Position numbers and translations under genes: made by a program. A stretch of 64,000 nucleotides of DNA from PFJX01 sp044227325 (GTDB lineage Bacteria; Pseudomonadota; Gammaproteobacteria; Burkholderiales; Thiobacillaceae). The DNA is taken from contig JBGAFI010000012.1 of assembly GCA_044227325.1 (NCBI GenBank), positions 92,373-156,372 of the forward strand, in the 5' to 3' direction. The notes below the pieces were generated by a model that was not told the DNA's origin, made no database searches, and worked only from the letters and a program-made list of their open reading frames with translations. This document shows, piece after piece, positions 46,745 to 55,460 of this stretch (position 1 is its first letter; every line of letters starts with the position of its first letter).

Positions 46745-46770
46745 GGGATCTCCCTTGAAAAAGGCCGTGA

Positions 46771-46799
46771 ATCTTAATGGGGAACCCCGCCCTGGTCAA
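46771..46799 (-). promoter_or_regulatory. tpiA promoter
   Basis: Minus strand TTGACC - 17 bases - TAAGAT, 27 bases before the tpiA ATG. Confidence 0.75.
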
Positions 46800-46919
46800 T
46801 CTCGGCGGAGGAGGCAAACCCGTGGCGAATGCGCGACATTCCGGCCACCGCGCCGGACCTTCACATGGCCGACGCCAATTCGTAACCAAGCCGTCACACT
46901 CGGCTGGCAGATTGCGCCC

Positions 46920-47702
46920 ATGCCAGCCGTTCGCTCCGTATTCATCTCGGATGTCCACCTGGGCACCCGTGCCTGCCAGGCGGAACGCCTTCTCGATTTC
47001 CTCAAGGAACATCCCGCCCAACACCTCTACCTGGTGGGCGACATCATCGATTTCTGGAGCATGAGCCGAGGCATCCATTGGAGTCAGGCCCAGAACACGG
47101 TCATCCAGAAAATCCTGCGGCGCGCGCGCCACAACGAACAGGTCGTGTTTGTGCCGGGCAACCACGACGAGGCCTTGCGCGATTACTGCGAGACCGCCTT
47201 CGGCGACATTCACCTGGAGCGGGAATATGTGCACGAAACCGCCGACGGGCGTCGCCTGCTGCTGGTCCATGGCGACGATTTCGACCAGGTGACGCGCTAC
47301 CATCGCTGGGTAGCCGTCCTGGGCGACGTGGCCTACAACCTGCTGGTGCGCCTCAACGTCTGGCTGTCCTGGGTTCGCCGCCTGCTCGGCATCGCCGGCT
47401 ACTGGTCCCTGGCCGGCTACGCCAAGCGCCGGGTCAAGACCGCCTTGCAGTTCATTTTCGATTTCGAGGATTCCGTCATGCACCACGTGCGCGAACGCGG
47501 CCTGGACGGCGTCATCTGCGGCCACATCCATTGGGCCGCGCTGAAGGAAGTGGAAGGCCTGGTCTACGCGAATTGCGGTGACTGGGTGGATTCCTGCACC
47601 GCCATCGTCGAACACGAGGACGGCCGTCTGGAACTGGTCGACTGGGGCGCGCTGTCCCGGGCGCGACCGGCGCTGCGCGCGCCCCTGCCCATGGAGGCCT
47701 GA
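46920..47702 (+). CDS. LpxH-like metallophosphoesterase
   Basis: About 260 residues. Calcineurin-like motifs in order: FISDVHLG, VGDIIDFW, VPGNHDE, LLVHGDDFD and ICGHIHWA, with all metal ligands present. Related to UDP-2,3-diacylglucosamine hydrolase LpxH, but the glycosyltransferase partner suggests an envelope-lipid role not necessarily LpxH itself. No clear ribosome site at the chosen ATG. The stop overlaps the next start (TGATG), so the two are coupled. Confidence 0.85.
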   Translation: MPAVRSVFISDVHLGTRACQAERLLDFLKEHPAQHLYLVGDIIDFWSMSRGIHWSQAQNTVIQKILRRARHNEQVVFVPGNHDEALRDYCETAFGDIHLEREYVHETADGRRLLLVHGDDFDQVTRYHRWVAVLGDVAYNLLVRLNVWLSWVRRLLGIAGYWSLAGYAKRRVKTALQFIFDFEDSVMHHVRERGLDGVICGHIHWAALKEVEGLVYANCGDWVDSCTAIVEHEDGRLELVDWGALSRARPALRAPLPMEA

Positions 47703-48865
47703 TGCGCGTCCTGATGGTGTCGGATGTGTACTTCCCGCGCATCAACGGCGTTTCCACCTCCATCGAGACTTTTCGAGAGAGCCTGCCGGAACACGGCATC
47801 GAGACCCGGCTGGTGGTGCCGCGCTACGGCGCCGAGCCCGAAACGCCGGGCATCACGCGCGTTCCCAGCCGCCCGGTCTTGCGCGATCCGGAAGACCGTC
47901 TGGCCCATTACCGCGCCTTGCGCGCCAACGTGCTGAAAGCCGCCGCCGATTGCGACCTGATCCACATCCAGACACCGTTCGCCGCCCACTACGCCGGACT
48001 TCACGCCGCGCGCCGGCTGGGCAAACCGGTGTTGGCCACCTACCACACCCTGTTCGAGGAATACCTCCAGCATTACGTGACCTTCCTGCCGTCCGCCGCG
48101 TTGCGCGCGCTGGCGCGCCGGTTTTCCCGCTCCCAGTGCAACGCGCTGGATGCCGTCATCGTGCCCTCCACGGCCATGGCCGAGCGCTTGCGCGACTATG
48201 GCGTCACCGCGCCCCGGCACGTGTTGCCGACGGGTCTGCCGGCCTCGGTATACAAGCCCGGCAACCGAGCGCGTTTTCGCGCACGCCACGGAATTGCCGA
48301 CGAGCGGCCCATGGCGCTGTTCGTCGGACGCGTCGCCCATGAGAAGAACATCGGCTTCCTGCTGGAAGCCGCGGCCATCGCCAAGCGCGTCCATGCCGAC
48401 CTGCTCCTGGTCGTCGCCGGAGAAGGCCCGGCCAGTAGGGATCTGGCACAGCAGGCCAGGAGTCTGGGGCTGGAGGGCAACGTGCGTTTTCTCGGCTACC
48501 TGGACCGGCACAGTGAACTGCCGGACGCCTACGCGGCGGCGGACATCTTCACCTTCGCCTCGCGCACGGAGACCCAGGGGCTGGTACTGCTGGAGGCCAT
48601 GGCCCAGGGCTGCCCGGTGCTGGCCCTGTCCATCATGGGTACGGCGGACATCCTTGGGCCGCAACGGGGGTGCGTGCCGGTGAAGGACGCGCCGGAGGAT
48701 TTCGCCCGGGCCTGGCTGGACTTGATCGATGACACGGCCCGGCTACGCCGGCTTGGCGACGAGGCGCTGGTTTACAGCAAGGAATGGCGCGTGGACAGCA
48801 TCGCGGGGAATCTCGCGCGGCTGTACCGGGATATCGGAAAAACCAGAAAGAATACGGGCGGGTAA
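47702..48865 (+). CDS. GT4-family glycosyltransferase
   Basis: 387 residues, GT-B fold. N-terminal MVSDVYFPRINGVSTSIETF, nucleotide-sugar domain FVGRVAHEKNIGFLLEAA and the ASRTETQGLVLLEAMAQGCP ExxE motif near the C-terminus. Resembles phosphatidylinositol/diacylglycerol glycosyltransferases. Translationally coupled to the metallophosphoesterase. Confidence 0.9.
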   Translation: MRVLMVSDVYFPRINGVSTSIETFRESLPEHGIETRLVVPRYGAEPETPGITRVPSRPVLRDPEDRLAHYRALRANVLKAAADCDLIHIQTPFAAHYAGLHAARRLGKPVLATYHTLFEEYLQHYVTFLPSAALRALARRFSRSQCNALDAVIVPSTAMAERLRDYGVTAPRHVLPTGLPASVYKPGNRARFRARHGIADERPMALFVGRVAHEKNIGFLLEAAAIAKRVHADLLLVVAGEGPASRDLAQQARSLGLEGNVRFLGYLDRHSELPDAYAAADIFTFASRTETQGLVLLEAMAQGCPVLALSIMGTADILGPQRGCVPVKDAPEDFARAWLDLIDDTARLRRLGDEALVYSKEWRVDSIAGNLARLYRDIGKTRKNTGG

Positions 48866-48875
48866 GCGGACTGGA

Positions 48876-49118
48876 TCAGGCCTCGTCCTGATCCAGGTAT
48901 TTCTGCAGGCGACGCTCGAACACATGGCGATCGAAGCGCCATTCCTCGAGCAGATCCAGGGCCAACTCAAAGGCTTTCGCATCCAGCTGGTAAAGACGGC
49001 CCAGCTCGAAATTGGCGCCGGTCTCCAGTGTGGAGCAGAGTTCACGCAGAACCGGCGTGGCCTCGGAATCCGCGTTCTTACGGATATATTTCGCGATGTT
49101 CTTGACGGCGTTTGCCAT
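48876..49118 (-). CDS. Small unknown protein with Pho-box promoter, 80 aa
   Basis: Not recognised. Soluble, predicted helical: MANAVKNIAKYIRKNADSEA, then LETGANFELGRLYQLD and ALDLLEEWRFDRHVFERRL. Acidic C-terminus. AAGG lies eight bases before the ATG. Three Pho half-boxes and a -10 at 49214-49257 point at it, about 90 bases upstream, so it is probably induced by phosphate starvation (inference). It lies just beyond the end of the pst operon. Confidence 0.75.
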   Translation of the reverse strand: MANAVKNIAKYIRKNADSEATPVLRELCSTLETGANFELGRLYQLDAKAFELALDLLEEWRFDRHVFERRLQKYLDQDEA

Positions 49119-49213
49119 TTCTCAGCCTTTGACTTTGCTAGCTCGGTCAAGCGACGAGCTTGATTCGGTTGCTTGCCCAGGCTAGCCGGAGGCGGGCCGT
49201 GGGCGACCCAGAC

Positions 49214-49257
49214 ACATTAGCACGTCGCCGTCACAGGAGAATGACAGAAATATGACA
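49214..49257 (-). promoter_or_regulatory. Pho box promoter (three 11-bp units)
   Basis: On the minus strand TGTCATA, TGTCATT and TGTGACG recur at exact 11-base spacing (first bases at 49257, 49246, 49235), matching PhoB direct repeats. TAATGT (49219-49214) follows the last core at the same 10-base distance as in the pstS promoter. Confidence 0.8.
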
Positions 49258-49318
49258 CGGCATGCCGAGCAAGGCCAAGCACGCCCCATCCAGGGAACGC
49301 GGCGGCGGGAAACCAAGC

Positions 49319-50101
49319 TCAGCCGAAGCGGCCGGTGATGTAGTCTTCCGTCTGCTTCTTCTGGGGCTTAACGAACAGACTGTCGGTCTTGCCGAACTCC
49401 ACCAGCTCGCCCAGGTACATGAAGGCGGTGAAGTCGGAAATACGCGCCGCCTGCTGCATGTTGTGGGTGACGATGGCGATGGTGTACTCGGCCTTCAACT
49501 CGTTGATCAGTTCCTCGATCTTGGCCGTGGAAATCGGGTCGAGGGCGGAGGTCGGCTCGTCGAGCAGCACGATTTCCGGCTTCACCGCGATGGTGCGCGC
49601 GATGCAGAGACGCTGTTGCTGGCCGCCGGACAGGGAGAGGCCGCTCTGTTGCAGCTTGTCCTTGGTCTCATCCCAGATCGCCGCCTTGCGCAACGCCCAT
49701 TCGACCCGGTCGTCCATTTCCGATTTGGGCAGCTTCTCATACAGGCGAACGCCGAAGGCGATGTTCTCGTAGATGGTCATCGGAAACGGCGTCGGCTTCT
49801 GGAACACCATGCCGATCTTCGCGCGCACCAGATTCACGTCCTGCTTCTTGTCCAGCAGGTTATTGCCGTGGAAATTGATCTGCCCGTCCGCGCGCTGGCC
49901 GGGATAGAGGTCGTACATGCGGTTGAAGGTCCGCAACAGCGTGGATTTGCCACAGCCGGACGGGCCGATGAACGCGGTCACCCGGCTTTCCGCGATATCC
50001 AGCGAGACGTTGGTCAAGCCGCGAAAGTCGCCGTAATAGAAATTCAGATCGCGAATTTCCAGGATGGCAGCGCCGTCGGCGGTATTTTGTGGGGCGGACA
50101 T
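49319..50101 (-). CDS. pstB: Phosphate ABC transporter ATPase
   Basis: 260 residues. Walker A GPSGCGKST, LSGGQQQRLCIARTIAV signature, Walker B EIVLLDEPTSALDP, and FMYLGELVEFGKTDSLF typical of PstB. Start at 50101 (MSAPQNTADG) behind GGAG. Last pst gene; phoU does not follow. Confidence 0.97.
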   Translation of the reverse strand: MSAPQNTADGAAILEIRDLNFYYGDFRGLTNVSLDIAESRVTAFIGPSGCGKSTLLRTFNRMYDLYPGQRADGQINFHGNNLLDKKQDVNLVRAKIGMVFQKPTPFPMTIYENIAFGVRLYEKLPKSEMDDRVEWALRKAAIWDETKDKLQQSGLSLSGGQQQRLCIARTIAVKPEIVLLDEPTSALDPISTAKIEELINELKAEYTIAIVTHNMQQAARISDFTAFMYLGELVEFGKTDSLFVKPQKKQTEDYITGRFG

Positions 50102-50115
50102 GAAAAACTCCGTGT

Positions 50116-50958
50116 TCAGTCTGAGGATTTTTTGCGGAACAGCACGCGCGCGACAATATTGAGTCCGAGCACCAGCAAGGCGATCAGCAGGGCGCCGCCC
50201 CAGGCCAGATTGACCCAGTTGTCGTAGGGGCTCATGGCGAACTGGAAGATCACCACCGGCAGGTTGCCCATGGGCTGGGACATATCCGTGCTGAAGAACT
50301 GGTTGTTCAGGGCGGTGAACAGCAGCGGCGCGGTTTCGCCGGTGACGCGCGCGATGGCGAGCAGGATGCCGGTCACGACGCCCGCCTTGACCGCGCGCAG
50401 GGTGACTTTCAGGGATACCTGCCAGCGCGGCGCCCCCACCGCGAACGCGGCCTCGCGCAAGCTGGTGGGCACCAGACGCAGCATGTTCTCGGTGGTCCGC
50501 ACCACCACCGGGATCGCGATCAGAGACAGGGACAGGGATCCGGCCCAGCCGGAGAAGCCGCCCATGGTCGCCACCGCGAGGGCATAGACGAACAGGCCGA
50601 CGACGATGGACGGCGCAGACAACATGATGTCGGTGACGAAACGGGTGGTCGCGGCGAACTTGGACGTGGTGCCGAACTCCGCGAGATAAATCCCGGCCAG
50701 GATGCCGATGGGAGTCGAGACCAGCGTGGTCACGCCGATGATCAGCAGGCTGCCGACGATGGCGTTGCGCAGGCCGCCGCCCTCGCTGCCAGGCGCCGGA
50801 GTGTCCTGGGTGAAGAAATTCCAGCTCAGGGCGGAAAACCCGTTGTAGAACAGGGTCCAGAGAATCCACAGCAGGGCGAGCAAGCCGAAAGCCATGGCCA
50901 GCATCGACAGCGCGATACCGATGCGGTTGGTCCAGATGCGGCGGGTATACAAACTCAT
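50116..50958 (-). CDS. pstA: Phosphate ABC transporter permease PstA
   Basis: 280 residues, six helices. FVTDIMLSAPSIVVGLFVYA and VPTSLREAAFAVGAPRWQ EAA-loop region are typical. Pairs with PstC. Confidence 0.96.
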   Translation of the reverse strand: MSLYTRRIWTNRIGIALSMLAMAFGLLALLWILWTLFYNGFSALSWNFFTQDTPAPGSEGGGLRNAIVGSLLIIGVTTLVSTPIGILAGIYLAEFGTTSKFAATTRFVTDIMLSAPSIVVGLFVYALAVATMGGFSGWAGSLSLSLIAIPVVVRTTENMLRLVPTSLREAAFAVGAPRWQVSLKVTLRAVKAGVVTGILLAIARVTGETAPLLFTALNNQFFSTDMSQPMGNLPVVIFQFAMSPYDNWVNLAWGGALLIALLVLGLNIVARVLFRKKSSD

Positions 50959-50979
50959 TTCATGGCTCCTACTTGCCTC

Positions 50980-51951
50980 TCACTTGCCCTGCTTGGCCGT
51001 GCCGCGATGGATCAACCAGCGCGAGAGCGCCAGCACCACGAAGGTGATGACGAACAACACCAAACCCAGGGCGAACAGCGCGGAAATATGCAGGCCGGGA
51101 TCCGCCTCGCCGAACTCGTTGGCCAGGGTGGAAGCAATGGAAGTGCCGGGAGCGAAGAGACTGCCGACGATGCGATTGGCGTTGCCGATGACGAAGGTGA
51201 CCGCCATCGTTTCGCCCAGGGCGCGGCCGAGGCCCAGCATGATGCCGCCGATGACGCCGACGCGGGTATAGGGCAGAACCACGTTGGTCACCACTTCCCA
51301 GGTGGTGCAGCCGACGCCGTACGCGGACTCCTTCAAGGGCGGCGGCACGGTTTCGAACACGTCGCGCATGACCGAGGCCACGAAGGGAATCACCATCAGG
51401 GACAGGACGATGCCGGCGGTGAGAATGCCGATGCCGATGGGCGGCCCCGCGAACCAGCCGCCGATCACCGGCACGTCGCCGAGGGCTTTCTGCAAGTAGG
51501 GCTGCACGTACTGGGCAAACAGGGGCGCGAACACGAACAGGCCCCAGATGCCGTAGATGATGGACGGCACGCCGGCCAGCAACTCGATGGCGGTGCCCAA
51601 CGGCCGGCGCAGCCAGGCAGGACAGGTCTCGGTGAGGAACAGGGCGATGCCGAAGCTGACCGGGATGGCGATGATCAGGGCGATGACGGAAGTCACCACG
51701 GTTCCGTAGATGGCGCTCAGGGCGCCGAATTGCTCCTCCGGCACGTTCCAGACGTTGGTCCACAGGAAGGACGGGCCGAACGCCCGCAAAACCGGCATGG
51801 CCTCGATGGCCAGGGAAATCAGAATACCCGCCAGCGCCGCGAGCACGATGAAAGCGAACACCAAGGTGACCTGATGGAACATCAGGTCTTGCAGCTTGAA
51901 CTTCCTGACCTGCGCGGCATGCAGGTCAACAGGCATATTCACTTCGCTCAT
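50980..51951 (-). CDS. pstC: Phosphate ABC transporter permease PstC
   Basis: About 323 residues, six helices. ELLAGVPSIIYGIWGLFVFA and PPPLKESAYGVGCTTWEVV are diagnostic. Start at 51951 (MSEVNMPVDL) with AGGA upstream; the longest frame begins 18 codons earlier without one. Confidence 0.96.
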   Translation of the reverse strand: MSEVNMPVDLHAAQVRKFKLQDLMFHQVTLVFAFIVLAALAGILISLAIEAMPVLRAFGPSFLWTNVWNVPEEQFGALSAIYGTVVTSVIALIIAIPVSFGIALFLTETCPAWLRRPLGTAIELLAGVPSIIYGIWGLFVFAPLFAQYVQPYLQKALGDVPVIGGWFAGPPIGIGILTAGIVLSLMVIPFVASVMRDVFETVPPPLKESAYGVGCTTWEVVTNVVLPYTRVGVIGGIMLGLGRALGETMAVTFVIGNANRIVGSLFAPGTSIASTLANEFGEADPGLHISALFALGLVLFVITFVVLALSRWLIHRGTAKQGK

Positions 51952-51978
51952 TATTATCTGTCCTGATTCAACTATTTG

Positions 51979-52055
51979 TTCTCCGGAACCCCCCTGGGAT
52001 GGCAAGAGCTTTCCGGAGAAAGTTCGGGCGCGAAAGCTACCCTCCGCGCCCGAAC
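51979..52055. other. Two hairpins between pstS and pstC
   Basis: GTTCGGGCGCG...CGCGCCCGAAC (52022-52055) and TTCTCCGGAA...TTCCGGAGAA (51979-52020), perfect arms. They probably stabilise or attenuate transcript so that PstS is made in excess over the membrane parts. Confidence 0.7.
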
Positions 52056-52070
52056 CGACACATCAGCAAC

Positions 52071-53081
52071 TTACTTGATGTTCTTCATCTCGGCTTCGAC
52101 CATCTTCACCACATTGGCGGGCAGGGGGACGAATCCCAGTTCCTCGGCCATCTTCTGGCCGTTGTTCAGGGACCAGGTGAAGAAATCGACCACACCCTTT
52201 TGGCGAGTGGCGTCCGAACCTTTTTCATAGGCCAGAACATAGGTCGCGGTGGTGATCGGCCATGCGTTCTTGTGGCTCTGGTCAAGCAGATCGGGGGCCA
52301 TGCCGCGAACCTTGAAGTTGGCGCCGGAGGCGGCATCGGCCACGGCATCCTGGTTCGGCACGATGTAGTTGCCGGCCTTGTTCTTCAGGGCGACGAAGTT
52401 CATATGGTTCTTCATGGCATCGGCGATATCCACGTAACCGATGGCGCCGACGATCTTCTGGACGTTGGCGGCGACACCCGGGTTGCCCTTGCCACCCACG
52501 CCATTCACAGGCCAGTTCACGGTATTGCCGGCACCGACATCACGCATGAAGCTCATGGACTGCTTGGCCAGGTAGTGGGAGAAGGCGAAGGTGGTGCCGG
52601 AGCCATCGGAACGATGGGCGACGGTAACGGCCAGATCGGGCAGCTTCACGCCGGGATTCAATTTGGCGATGGCGGGATCGTTCCATTTTTTGATGGCGCC
52701 ACGGAACAGATCGGCCGCGGTGGATCCATCAAGCTTGAGCTTGCCCGACTCGATACCGGGAATATTCACGACGATGGTGACTCCGCCCATCACCGTGGGC
52801 ACTTGCACCAAACCGGCTGCGTCCAGTTCGGCTTCCTTGACGGGCGCGTCGGTGCCGCCAAAATCAACGGTCTTGGCCTTGATCTGCTTGACGCCGCCGG
52901 AAGAACCAATGCCCTGGTAGTTGACCTGGTTGCCGGTCGCGGCTTTATAGGCTTCGGCCCACTTGGTATAGACAGCGTAGGGGAAGGTGGCGCCGGCGCC
53001 GGTGATGTCGGTGGCGAAAGCGCTCGCGCTCAGCAGCATCGCGCTGGCGAGGCCCAGGAAGGCACGTTTGGTAAAAGTCAT
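52071..53081 (-). CDS. pstS: Phosphate-binding periplasmic protein
   Basis: 336 residues. Signal peptide ends LLSASAFA; mature TDITGAGATFPYAVYTKWAE; phosphate-binding stretches GIGSSGGVKQI, DFGGTDAPV and HRSDGSGTTF. First gene of pstSCAB, behind a Pho box. Confidence 0.98.
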   Translation of the reverse strand: MTFTKRAFLGLASAMLLSASAFATDITGAGATFPYAVYTKWAEAYKAATGNQVNYQGIGSSGGVKQIKAKTVDFGGTDAPVKEAELDAAGLVQVPTVMGGVTIVVNIPGIESGKLKLDGSTAADLFRGAIKKWNDPAIAKLNPGVKLPDLAVTVAHRSDGSGTTFAFSHYLAKQSMSFMRDVGAGNTVNWPVNGVGGKGNPGVAANVQKIVGAIGYVDIADAMKNHMNFVALKNKAGNYIVPNQDAVADAASGANFKVRGMAPDLLDQSHKNAWPITTATYVLAYEKGSDATRQKGVVDFFTWSLNNGQKMAEELGFVPLPANVVKMVEAEMKNIK

Positions 53082-53120
53082 CTATTTCTCCGGAGGAACA
53101 GTCTGTTGAAAACGAAGACG

Positions 53121-53154
53121 ATCCTACCGGTCGAATATTACAGATATATGACTT
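53121..53154 (-). promoter_or_regulatory. Pho box and -10 of pstS
   Basis: Minus strand AAGTCATATATCTGTAAT (53154-53137) matches the Pho box CTGTCATAWAWCTGTCAY at about 15 of 18 positions; TAGGAT (53126-53121) follows ten bases on. Confidence 0.85.
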
Positions 53155-53177
53155 TTGTAATAAATCCCCTAGCCCGC

Positions 53178-54539
53178 CTAAACGCCCGCCGCCATCCGCA
53201 CAGCGCCGGCGATGTGCTCGGCGGTGCGCTTGACCTGGACTTCGTCGCGGCCTTCCACCATGACCCGGATAAGAGGTTCGGTGCCCGAAGGACGCAGGAC
53301 CACCCGGCCGGTTTCGCCCAGCTCCGACTCCACCTCGGCGACGGCCTGACGCACGCATTCCTGACCGTTGAGCACGAAGCCCTTGGCGACGCGCACATTG
53401 ACCAGAATCTGGGGGAAGGCGGGACAGTCCCGCGCGTATTCCGCCAGGGTGCGGCCGGAACCTTTCAGCGCGGTCAGAACCTGCAACGCGGAAACGATGC
53501 CGTCCCCAGTGGTGTGCTTGTCGAGGCAGAGGATGTGTCCTGAAGACTCGCCGCCGAGCAGCCAGCCATGCTGCTGCATGAGTTCCAGGACATAGCGGTC
53601 GCCGACCTTGGCGCGCTTGAAGTCGCAGCCCAGCGCCTTGAATGCCAGTTCGGCTCCCAGGTTTGTCATCAGGGTGCCCACCACGCCGCCGGAAAGGTTG
53701 CCGCTTTCCTTGCGGTAGCGGGCGATGACATAGAGCAGGATGTCGCCGTCCATGACCTGACCCGCGGCGTCCGCCATCATCAGGCGGTCGCCGTCGCCGT
53801 CCAGGGCCACGCCGACATCGGCGCGATGCTTGCGCACCGCGCGGGACAGGGCCTCGGTATGGGTGGCCCCGCATTCCTTGTTGATGTTCATGCCGTTCGG
53901 TTCGTTGCCGATGGCGATGACGTCCGCGCCCAGTTCATGAAATACGTGGGGCGCGATGTGATAGCCGGCGCCGTTGGCGCAGTCCACGACGATGCGCATG
54001 CCGCGCAAATCCATATCGGACGGATAGGTGCTCTTGCAGAACTCGATATAGCGCCCGGCGGCGTCGTCCACCCGTTTCACCCGGCCCAACTGCTTGGAGG
54101 GCGCGGTTTTCATGGGACATTCCAGTTCCGCCTCGATGGCCAGCTCGACTTCGTCGGGCAGCTTGGTGCCGGACGCGGAGAAGAATTTGATGCCGTTGTC
54201 CTCGAAAGGATTGTGGGACGCGGAAATCACCACGCCGGCCTGAAGTCGCAGCGCGCGCGTCAGATAGGCTACGCCCGGCGTCGGCATGGGTCCGGTCAGG
54301 CGCACGTCCACGCCGGCGGCGGTAAGCCCCGCCTGCAGGGCGGATTCCAGCATGTAGCCGGATATCCGGGTGTCCTTGCCGATCAGCACGGCGGGGTGCT
54401 CCCCGTGCAGACTGTCGTGTTCCGCGGCCACCAGCACCTTGCCGGCGGCATAGCCCAGACGCATGGCGAAATCCGGGGTGATGGGGTCTTCGCCTACCCG
54501 ACCGCGCACGCCGTCGGTTCCAAAATACTTCCTGCTCAC
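53178..54539 (-). CDS. glmM: Phosphoglucosamine mutase
   Basis: 453 residues, converts glucosamine 6-P to glucosamine 1-P for cell-wall synthesis. N-terminal KYFGTDGVRGRVGEDP, catalytic phosphoserine loop GVVISASHNPFEDNGIKFF, metal loop ALDGDGDRLMMAD and RPSGTEPLIRVM. Start at GTG 54539 (overlapping the folP stop as GTGA, GGGAG upstream). Confidence 0.97.
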   Translation of the reverse strand: MSRKYFGTDGVRGRVGEDPITPDFAMRLGYAAGKVLVAAEHDSLHGEHPAVLIGKDTRISGYMLESALQAGLTAAGVDVRLTGPMPTPGVAYLTRALRLQAGVVISASHNPFEDNGIKFFSASGTKLPDEVELAIEAELECPMKTAPSKQLGRVKRVDDAAGRYIEFCKSTYPSDMDLRGMRIVVDCANGAGYHIAPHVFHELGADVIAIGNEPNGMNINKECGATHTEALSRAVRKHRADVGVALDGDGDRLMMADAAGQVMDGDILLYVIARYRKESGNLSGGVVGTLMTNLGAELAFKALGCDFKRAKVGDRYVLELMQQHGWLLGGESSGHILCLDKHTTGDGIVSALQVLTALKGSGRTLAEYARDCPAFPQILVNVRVAKGFVLNGQECVRQAVAEVESELGETGRVVLRPSGTEPLIRVMVEGRDEVQVKRTAEHIAGAVRMAAGV

Positions 54540-55372
54540 GTTGTTTCTCCCGATTCCTGTACCGCCAACTCGCGCCATAGCCGAATGGCATCCACGGTTT
54601 CCCGCACATCGTGCACTCGCACCATGGCCGCGCCCCGCTGAACGGCGAGCAAAGCGGTCACGACGCTGGGCAGGAGCCGATCCGTGGTCCCGCGCCCGGT
54701 CAGGGCGCCGAGGATGGACTTGCGCGACAGCCCCACCAGCACGGGAGCCATATCGGTCAATGACGGCAGATTCTTGAATAGCGCCAGATTATGTTCCACC
54801 GTCTTGCCGAAGCCGAAACCCGGGTCGATGGCCAGTCGATCCTTGGCGATACCCAGGGCTTGGGCGGCCAGCAGGCGCCGCTCCAGGTAGGACGCCACCT
54901 CCGCCACCACGTCCAGATAGGATGGATCGACCTGCATGGTCTGGGGCGTGCCGCGCATATGCATGACGCACAAGCCGCACTCCGACCGCGCGACCGCGTC
55001 CCAGGCGCCCGGCGCCTCGAAGCCGCGCACATCGTTGATCATGTCCGCGCCGGCTTCCAGGGCGGCGGCCATGACCTCGGGCTTCATGGTATCCACGGAA
55101 ACCGCCGCGCCCGCGTCCCGCAAACCCCGCACCACGGGCAAAACCCGCGCCAATTCGTCTTCCACACTGACCGGGGCGCTACCCGGCCGCGTCGACTCGC
55201 CGCCGATATCCAGAATATGCGCCCCGTCTTCCTGGAGCTTCAACCCGTGTTCCACCGCCCGCTCCGCCGAGAAATAGCGGCCGCCATCGGAAAAGGAATC
55301 CGGCGTGACATTGACGATGCCCATGACCAAGGGTTGGTCCAGGGGGAAAAGGAAACGGCCGCAACGGAACAT
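54536..55372 (-). CDS. folP: Dihydropteroate synthase
   Basis: 278 residues, folate synthesis. MGIVNVTPDSFSDGG, DIGGESTRPG, MINDVRGF, CVMHMRGTPQTMQ and GLSRKSILGALTG are the pterin/pABA/phosphate elements. Overlaps glmM start; a hairpin precedes it at 55405. Confidence 0.98.
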   Translation of the reverse strand: MFRCGRFLFPLDQPLVMGIVNVTPDSFSDGGRYFSAERAVEHGLKLQEDGAHILDIGGESTRPGSAPVSVEDELARVLPVVRGLRDAGAAVSVDTMKPEVMAAALEAGADMINDVRGFEAPGAWDAVARSECGLCVMHMRGTPQTMQVDPSYLDVVAEVASYLERRLLAAQALGIAKDRLAIDPGFGFGKTVEHNLALFKNLPSLTDMAPVLVGLSRKSILGALTGRGTTDRLLPSVVTALLAVQRGAAMVRVHDVRETVDAIRLWRELAVQESGETT

Positions 55373-55404
55373 GGGGAAACTTCAACCAAGTGAGCCGGAA
55401 TGAA

Positions 55405-55428
55405 CGAGGGGCGGAATACCGCCCCTCG
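55405..55428. other. Hairpin between ftsH and folP
   Basis: CGAGGGGCGG-AATA-CCGCCCCTCG, perfect 10-bp stem without a T-run; may reduce read-through from ftsH into folP-glmM rather than fully terminate. Confidence 0.65.
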
Positions 55429-55460
55429 CAGGATAACGAACTACCCGACAAAGCCGGGCT

